From an uncultured Clostridia bacterium (lineage in GTDB: Bacteria; Bacillota; Clostridia; TANB77; CAG-508): a stretch of 37,887 nucleotides of DNA. This document shows, one piece after another, positions 33,074 through 37,887 of the stretch (the stretch's first letter is position 1; each line of letters begins with the position of its first letter). The stretch lies in assembly GCA_944393505.1 (NCBI GenBank), contig CALYAK010000002.1, forward strand, positions 1 to 37,887. The letters run 5' to 3'. Made by a program: the position numbers and the translations under genes. The notes beneath the pieces are model-generated. The model saw only the letters and a list, made by a program, of their open reading frames with translations, was not told the DNA's origin and did no database searches.

Positions 33074-34890
33074 CAAAGCTCGTCGAATTGAGAATTATAT
33101 AAATCTGCATAAAATCCATTTTGCGCAAGCAATTCTTCGTGGTTTCCTTGTTCAATGATATTTCCATCTTTCATAACAAGAATTAAATCTGCATTTTTAA
33201 TTGTTGACAAACGGTGTGCAATAATAAAGGATGTTCTTCCTTCTGTTAATTTATCCATTGCTTTTTGCACTAATTCCTCTGTTCTAGTATCTACTGATGA
33301 AGTAGCCTCATCTAAAATTAAAAATGGAGAATCTTCTATCATTCCTCTTGCAATTGTAATTAACTGCTTTTGTCCTGCCGACATTGAATCATTATCTTCA
33401 ATCACAGAATCATATCCTTTCGGCAAACTACGAATAAAGTGATCGACTCCTACCACTTTGCAAGCCTCTCGGATTTTCTCATCGGATACATCTTTTTTAT
33501 TATATCGAATATTTTCTTTGATCGTTCCTTCGAAAAGCCAAGTGTCTTGCAATACCATACAGAACAATTCGTGCACATTCTCTCTGGTTAATTCACGAAT
33601 TGGAACTCCGTCAATCCTAATTTCTCCTGAGTCAATTTCATAAAAACGCATTAATAGATTTACCATTGTTGTCTTTCCAGCTCCTGTTGGTCCTACAATC
33701 GCAATCTTTTGACCCGGTTCTGCTTTTGCCGAAAAGTTTTTAATAATTTCTTTTCCTGGTTCATAAGAAAATTTTACATTTTCGAATTCGATTTTTCCTT
33801 TTACTTGTTTTGGATCTAGTTTTTTTGTTTTTTGAGATTCATCTTCTAATTCTACTTCTTCGATAAATTCAAAAATTCTTTCTGCAGCAGCTGCTGCGGA
33901 TTGTAAACTGCTGGTAGCTTGTGCAATTGTTGTAAGTGGATTGGTAAATAGTCTTACATAAATCATAAAAGCTACAATGACACCAAAGGAAATAACATGA
34001 TTCATCGTTAATAGAGCACCTACAATACATACTGCCACATACCCAAAGTTTCCAATAAAGTTCATAAGTGGGTGCATCATACCAGATAAAAATTGACTTT
34101 TGCGTACGCAAGTAAATAGTCTCTGGTTATACTCATCAAAAACCTTTTTCGCATCTTCTACACCATTGTATACTTTTACTACATTATGTCCAGAATAGAC
34201 TTCCTCGATATGACCATTTAATTGTCCTAATTCTTCTTGTTGGCGATCAAAGTACTTTTGCGATCTTTTCAAAATTTGGAACATTATACTAAATCCAAAT
34301 AAACTTGCTAGAATTGCTGTTAATGCCATTTGCCAATTGGTAATGACCATCATAATTACAACACCAATTAAAGTTGTAACAGCTGAAACAAGACTACCAA
34401 TACTTTGGTTTAAGGACTGCCCAATTGTGTCAACATCGTTGGTAACGCGGGAAAGTGTATCTCCATAACTATGTTGATCAAAGTATTTTAATGGTAGTTT
34501 ATTAATTTTAACGGAAATTTCATTTCTCATTTTTCTGCTAAATTTTTGTGTAATGGTTGCCATAATAAAACTTTGAAGATAGCCAAGAATTCCACTTGTG
34601 ACATACAATGATCCAACAAATATTGCAATTTCTTTTATTTTTTCTAGATCAATTTGTGAGGTTAATCCTTTCGTAATTTCATCCGTAATACGACTAATTT
34701 GATCTGGTCCTATAATCGTTAAAATTGCACTTCCAATTGCTAATATAATAGCGACAAGGACTGCTGGCCAAAATGGTTTACTATAGCGGATTAATTTCTT
34801 CATTGCTGTTTTAAAATCTTTTGCTTTTTCTGCAGATCCACGCATTCGTCCCATTCCGCCGGGTCTTACTGGTCTTGTTTGTTTATCCAT
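33073..34890 (-). CDS. ABC exporter half-transporter with catalytic Walker B and degenerate signature
   Basis: This 605-aa protein has six membrane helices and one ATPase domain, with Walker A GPTGAGKTT, Walker B FLILDEAT with an intact catalytic Glu, and the H-loop AHRLST. Its signature motif is SMSAGQ where LSGGQ is usual. In heterodimeric exporters (TM287/288, BmrCD types) one subunit keeps the catalytic Glu and carries the weaker signature, matching this one. Its ATG overlaps the end of the partner gene by 8 bases. Predicted to export drugs or lipids. Confidence 0.9.
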   Translation of the reverse strand: MDKQTRPVRPGGMGRMRGSAEKAKDFKTAMKKLIRYSKPFWPAVLVAIILAIGSAILTIIGPDQISRITDEITKGLTSQIDLEKIKEIAIFVGSLYVTSGILGYLQSFIMATITQKFSRKMRNEISVKINKLPLKYFDQHSYGDTLSRVTNDVDTIGQSLNQSIGSLVSAVTTLIGVVIMMVITNWQMALTAILASLFGFSIMFQILKRSQKYFDRQQEELGQLNGHIEEVYSGHNVVKVYNGVEDAKKVFDEYNQRLFTCVRKSQFLSGMMHPLMNFIGNFGYVAVCIVGALLTMNHVISFGVIVAFMIYVRLFTNPLTTIAQATSSLQSAAAAAERIFEFIEEVELEDESQKTKKLDPKQVKGKIEFENVKFSYEPGKEIIKNFSAKAEPGQKIAIVGPTGAGKTTMVNLLMRFYEIDSGEIRIDGVPIRELTRENVHELFCMVLQDTWLFEGTIKENIRYNKKDVSDEKIREACKVVGVDHFIRSLPKGYDSVIEDNDSMSAGQKQLITIARGMIEDSPFLILDEATSSVDTRTEELVQKAMDKLTEGRTSFIIAHRLSTIKNADLILVMKDGNIIEQGNHEELLAQNGFYADLYNSQFDEL

Positions 34891-36646
34891 TCTCCAACTC
34901 CTCCTTACTTAATTGTGATAATGCAATTTCTTGATAGACTTTGCAAGTTTTTAATAATTCTTCATGGGTTCCACACCCTACCATTTTTCCTTCATCTAAC
35001 ACAATAATTTTGTCTGCATTTTTAACTGTACCAATTCTTTGTGCAACAATTAAAGTAGTTGCTTCTTTGGTATATTCTTTCAATTCTTTTCGCAAAACAA
35101 AATCAGTTTTATAATCTAGTGCAGAAAAACTATCATCAAAGATATAGATTTCTGGATCTCTTGCGATTGCTCTTGCAATTGCCAATCTTTGTTTTTGTCC
35201 TCCACTTACATTGCTACCACCTTGTGCAATTGGAGCCTGATATTTTTCTGGCTTCTTTTCTACAAACTCACTAGCTTGCGCTACACGAATCGCTTCTTTT
35301 ACTTTCTCCTGATTTGGTTTCTCGTGATCAGTTTTTCCATAAGTTACGTTGGATTCAATGGTACCTCGGAATAGGACAGCTTTTTGCGGAATATATCCTA
35401 ATTTATTATGAAGTGCTTCTAAGGTATAATCTTTTACATTAATATCATCTACTAAAACTTCTCCTTCGGTAACATCGTAAAATCTTGGAACTAAATTAAT
35501 TAAAGTAGATTTCCCTGAACCTGTTGATCCAATAAACGCTACCGTTTCTCCTTTTTCGGCAGTAAAGCTAATATGTTCTAGGATTGGTTCATCAGCATCT
35601 GGATATTGGAAAGAAACATCTCGAAATTCAACTTTTCCTTTTACTTTTCCATCTGTTTTATTGATCGTACCGTCCTTAATCTTTTCTTCTGTATTTAGAA
35701 CTTCTAAAATACGATTAGCAGAAACTTGTGCTCTTGGTAAAATAATGAAAATAACAATTAGCATCATGAAAGCCATAATAACCTGCATTGAATAAGATGA
35801 GAAAACAACCATGTCACTAAATAAATTTAGTCGATCTGTCAATCCTGCTGCATTAATTAGATATGCTCCAATAATATAAATTCCTAAACTAATACCAGAC
35901 ATCACAAACTGCATCAATGGTGTCATAAGTCCCATCATACGTTGAACAAAAAGATTGGTTTTTGTCAAAGCTTCATTTGCTTCATTAAATTTTGCTTCTT
36001 GATATTCTTCTGCATTAAAAGCTCTTACAACTCGAATTCCTTTTAAATTTTCCCTTGTAACACGGTTTAAATTATCCGTAAGCTCTTGTACTTTTCGTGT
36101 TTTTGGTAATGTTATTGCAATCAAAATCGAAATGAAAAGAATTAAAACTAATACCGCTCCTCCTGTTAAAACGGTCCATTCCATGTTCTTTCCTGCAATT
36201 TTTGAAACTGCCCAAACAGCAGTAATTGGTGCTTTAATCGTCAATTGTAATCCCATTACAATTAGCATTTGAATTTGCGTAATATCATTGGTTGTTCTGG
36301 TTAATAAACTGCTGGTTGAAAACTTTTTTAATTCTTCCATTCCAAAGTTTTCAACCTTATAGAAGACATCCCTTCTCAATTGTTTTGAAAAAGAAGCAGC
36401 AATATAGGACGCAAAATATCCAACAATAATTGCAGATGCTAAGCTTCCTAAAGCACAAAGGATCATATATCCCCCTTGCTCTAGAATTTCACTCATTTGG
36501 CTACCTTCCGTTTGTACCAGCTTTGTAATATTAGACATATAATCTGGTAAACGTAAATCAAGCCAAACTTGAAATACAATAAAAACGATACAAATTAGAA
36601 TAAGTCCAACTGATTTTCGATTCATTCGTTTCAAAATTTTAAACAT
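34883..36646 (-). CDS. ABC exporter half-transporter with degenerate Walker B
   Basis: The 587-aa partner subunit has six helices, Walker A GSTGSGKST, a normal signature NVSGGQKQR, and Walker B IYIFDDSFS, in which Asp replaces the catalytic Glu. This is the degenerate subunit of a heterodimer: its good signature completes the active site of the other half. The H-loop reads AQRIGT, with Gln in place of His, another sign of a degenerate site. It lies 12 bases after marR. Confidence 0.9.
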   Translation of the reverse strand: MFKILKRMNRKSVGLILICIVFIVFQVWLDLRLPDYMSNITKLVQTEGSQMSEILEQGGYMILCALGSLASAIIVGYFASYIAASFSKQLRRDVFYKVENFGMEELKKFSTSSLLTRTTNDITQIQMLIVMGLQLTIKAPITAVWAVSKIAGKNMEWTVLTGGAVLVLILFISILIAITLPKTRKVQELTDNLNRVTRENLKGIRVVRAFNAEEYQEAKFNEANEALTKTNLFVQRMMGLMTPLMQFVMSGISLGIYIIGAYLINAAGLTDRLNLFSDMVVFSSYSMQVIMAFMMLIVIFIILPRAQVSANRILEVLNTEEKIKDGTINKTDGKVKGKVEFRDVSFQYPDADEPILEHISFTAEKGETVAFIGSTGSGKSTLINLVPRFYDVTEGEVLVDDINVKDYTLEALHNKLGYIPQKAVLFRGTIESNVTYGKTDHEKPNQEKVKEAIRVAQASEFVEKKPEKYQAPIAQGGSNVSGGQKQRLAIARAIARDPEIYIFDDSFSALDYKTDFVLRKELKEYTKEATTLIVAQRIGTVKNADKIIVLDEGKMVGCGTHEELLKTCKVYQEIALSQLSKEELENG

Positions 36647-36658
36647 AATTTCCTCCTT

Positions 36659-37096
36659 TTAATTTTTTTGAATATTTACTAAAATTTTTTCTAAAGTATT
36701 CGCTATTGTGATTAAATCTTCTTTCGGAATATCTTTTAATGCCAAAAGTGTAAAATTCATTCCTCTTTTTTGAATGGCTTCTAATAATTCTTCTCCTTTT
36801 TTCGTTAATTCAATTGCTTTATATTTGAAGCCTTTCTCACTCTTCTTTTTCTGAATTAATTGCTTTTTCTCTAATCGATTTAAAAAACCGGCTACGGTAG
36901 GATTCGTTAAGTGAAAGTCTTCCTCGATATTTTTTGCATTAATTTCTCTATCTTGATTTTCTTTTAAATAAACCATCATGTCTAATTGTGGTTTCGTTAT
37001 TTTCAACCCTTCGTCCGCCATAGCTTTATTACACTTTTTTTGGTTTTCTTTGTGAATTTCTTTAATTAATTTAAAAATTCTTAATTCTTCTCCCAT
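36659..37096 (-). CDS. MarR family transcriptional regulator
   Basis: This 145-aa winged-helix dimer probably represses the exporter operon and is released by its ligand. The recognition region (NAKNIEEDFHLTNPTVAGFLNRLEKKQLI) and the wing (KKSEKGFKYKAIELTKKG) are typical of MarR. GAGGAG lies just upstream of the ATG at 37096. It is first in marR-abc-abc, a standard drug-resistance arrangement, and a large inverted repeat lies in its promoter region. Confidence 0.93.
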   Translation of the reverse strand: MGEELRIFKLIKEIHKENQKKCNKAMADEGLKITKPQLDMMVYLKENQDREINAKNIEEDFHLTNPTVAGFLNRLEKKQLIQKKKSEKGFKYKAIELTKKGEELLEAIQKRGMNFTLLALKDIPKEDLITIANTLEKILVNIQKN

Positions 37097-37116
37097 CTTT
37101 TACTCCTCAAAATAAA

Positions 37117-37166
37117 ATACTATACAAACATAGCATCTCAAATAGCATGCTATATAAGTATAGTAT
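37117..37166. promoter_or_regulatory. Likely MarR operator
   Basis: Two imperfect 20-base arms, 37117-37136 and 37147-37166, form an inverted repeat (ATACTATAC... / ...GTATAGTAT). A perfect 10-bp palindrome TAGCATGCTA lies at 37143-37152. The minus-strand promoter should lie within it. Confidence 0.6.
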
Positions 37167-37220
37167 CTTTTTGTTTATTTGTAAATTTATTTCACAAAAC
37201 TTTCACAAAGAAAGTGCTCA

Positions 37221-37742
37221 TTATGGTTTTTGTTCTATTATAATTTTTTCAATATATTGTGTGTTGTCTCGATATTGAAAACGAACTTCATAGGTTTTGG
37301 AATTTTCAATTTTTTCTTTTAATTCATAAACATTGCTTATATAAGTTTCTCCATTGTACTCAACTGAAATTCGATATACATCTTCAAGTAGATTGGAATT
37401 ACGAACACTTTCCAACATATTACGTACTTCTGCCCCTTTATGGATTCCTTTATACTGGTCTAATTGGCTGTTAAACACATTCGTTGATTGAGAAGTTTGC
37501 GTTCCTTGATCCGCAACTTGATTGGTTGTATTATTTATTTCATTTTCTATTAATTCATTTTCAACAAATAAATTGGTTTGTTGATTTTCTACTAAATTTT
37601 CTGTTACTTGAGCTGGCTCTTGTGGAACGTTACTTCCAGAAGCCTGTACTGTTTTCGGAAAAATAAATATCTTCCAAGCAAGAAAAATAAAAAATATGAG
37701 AATAATAACTCCTAATATTTTATAAAGTGTGCTATCTTTCAT
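37221..37742 (-). CDS. Membrane-anchored hypothetical protein with Asn-rich linker
   Basis: The 173-aa product has an N-terminal membrane helix (residues ~8-28), an Asn/Gln/Thr-rich linker (~35-90) and a C-terminal soluble domain (YRISVEYNGETYISNVYELK, then a beta-rich end) facing outside. Family not recognised. The linker composition resembles that of the LPKTG protein and of 12665-12853. The ATG at 37742 has a G-rich AAGGGGG site about 10 bases away. Confidence 0.65.
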   Translation of the reverse strand: MKDSTLYKILGVIILIFFIFLAWKIFIFPKTVQASGSNVPQEPAQVTENLVENQQTNLFVENELIENEINNTTNQVADQGTQTSQSTNVFNSQLDQYKGIHKGAEVRNMLESVRNSNLLEDVYRISVEYNGETYISNVYELKEKIENSKTYEVRFQYRDNTQYIEKIIIEQKP

Positions 37743-37803
37743 TTACCTGGCCCCCTTTTCCTTACTATCATACAATAACAAAAAATGAAAAACAACTATT
37801 TTC

Positions 37804-37887
37804 TCATTTTTTCTTTTTCTCAATTTTTAAAAGCTGTTCTTTTTTCTCCCATCCTCCTTCATATCCAATTAAATTCCCATTTTTTGA
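37804..37887 (-). CDS. C-terminal end of a gene that begins outside the window
   Basis: An open frame of 27 codons enters from the right edge and ends at TGA 37804-37806. It reads SKNGNLIGYEGGWEKKEQLL and then a Lys-rich tail. Too short to identify; it could also be chance. Confidence 0.35.
   Translation of the reverse strand, partial: SKNGNLIGYEGGWEKKEQLLKIEKKKK

Overview
The window (37,887 bp) is AT-rich DNA from a low-GC Firmicute, most likely an uncultured gut-type Clostridia. Supporting signs are strong AAGGAGG ribosome binding sites, TTGACA/TATAAT-type promoters, a dcw cell-wall cluster with a SpoVD/SpoVE-like flavour, DUF4364, DUF1836 and DUF6514 proteins, a flavodiiron protein with rubredoxin, a 2,4-diaminopentanoate-dehydrogenase-like enzyme, and a pilin-like N-terminus on a very large glycine-rich surface protein. 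Most genes are on the minus strand. No rRNA, tRNA, CRISPR array or transposase was seen.

Layout: rpsB-tsf with a structured 5' leader (72-1972); a giant repeat/glycine-rich surface protein and a GC-richer ORF that looks foreign (2001-6096); an Ord-like dehydrogenase, a membrane J-domain protein and a divergent DUF4364 regulator (6170-8717); scpB-proS and a divergent 58-aa gene (8904-11199); a two-OB-fold SSB (11220-12018); an LPKTG protein, sortase and three small genes (12067-14218); murI, a Cys-rich Cna-B-like protein, a 46-aa membrane protein and two half-size TSUP permease genes (14303-16626); small membrane and DUF6514 genes (16704-17785); the cell-wall block spoVD'-murE-mraY-ftsW-murG (17812-23033); a flavodiiron/rubredoxin operon (23067-24483); an acyl-CoA synthetase; a lipid cluster of acyltransferase, MGDG-synthase-like glycosyltransferase and membrane protein (26920-30356); a KilA-N/KAP NTPase module bounded by two copies of one hairpin (30451-32912); and a marR-ABC-ABC drug-exporter operon (32888-37166).

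The main discovery candidate is translational. Three genes (glycine-rich protein, second TSUP half, MGDG-synthase-like glycosyltransferase) are interrupted by four apparent +1 frameshifts. At every one the zero-frame codon at the break is CGG, and skipping its C restores the conserved protein with glycine (CGGN read as Gly). A hand scan of about 11,000 codons found in-frame CGG only at these four sites and four times in one compositionally foreign ORF (5499-6023). This suggests that CGG is not an ordinary Arg codon here but acts as a +1 frameshift (quadruplet) codon. A systematic sequencing artefact is the main alternative, but it would not be expected to respect reading frame.

Other points of interest are the nested-hairpin rpsB leader, the 5'-truncated spoVD remnant, a ProRS without the editing insertion, Spo0A-box-like sites ahead of DUF6514, a possible small RNA between DUF4364 and proS, and a disrupted pilin-like N-terminus that the CGG model does not explain.
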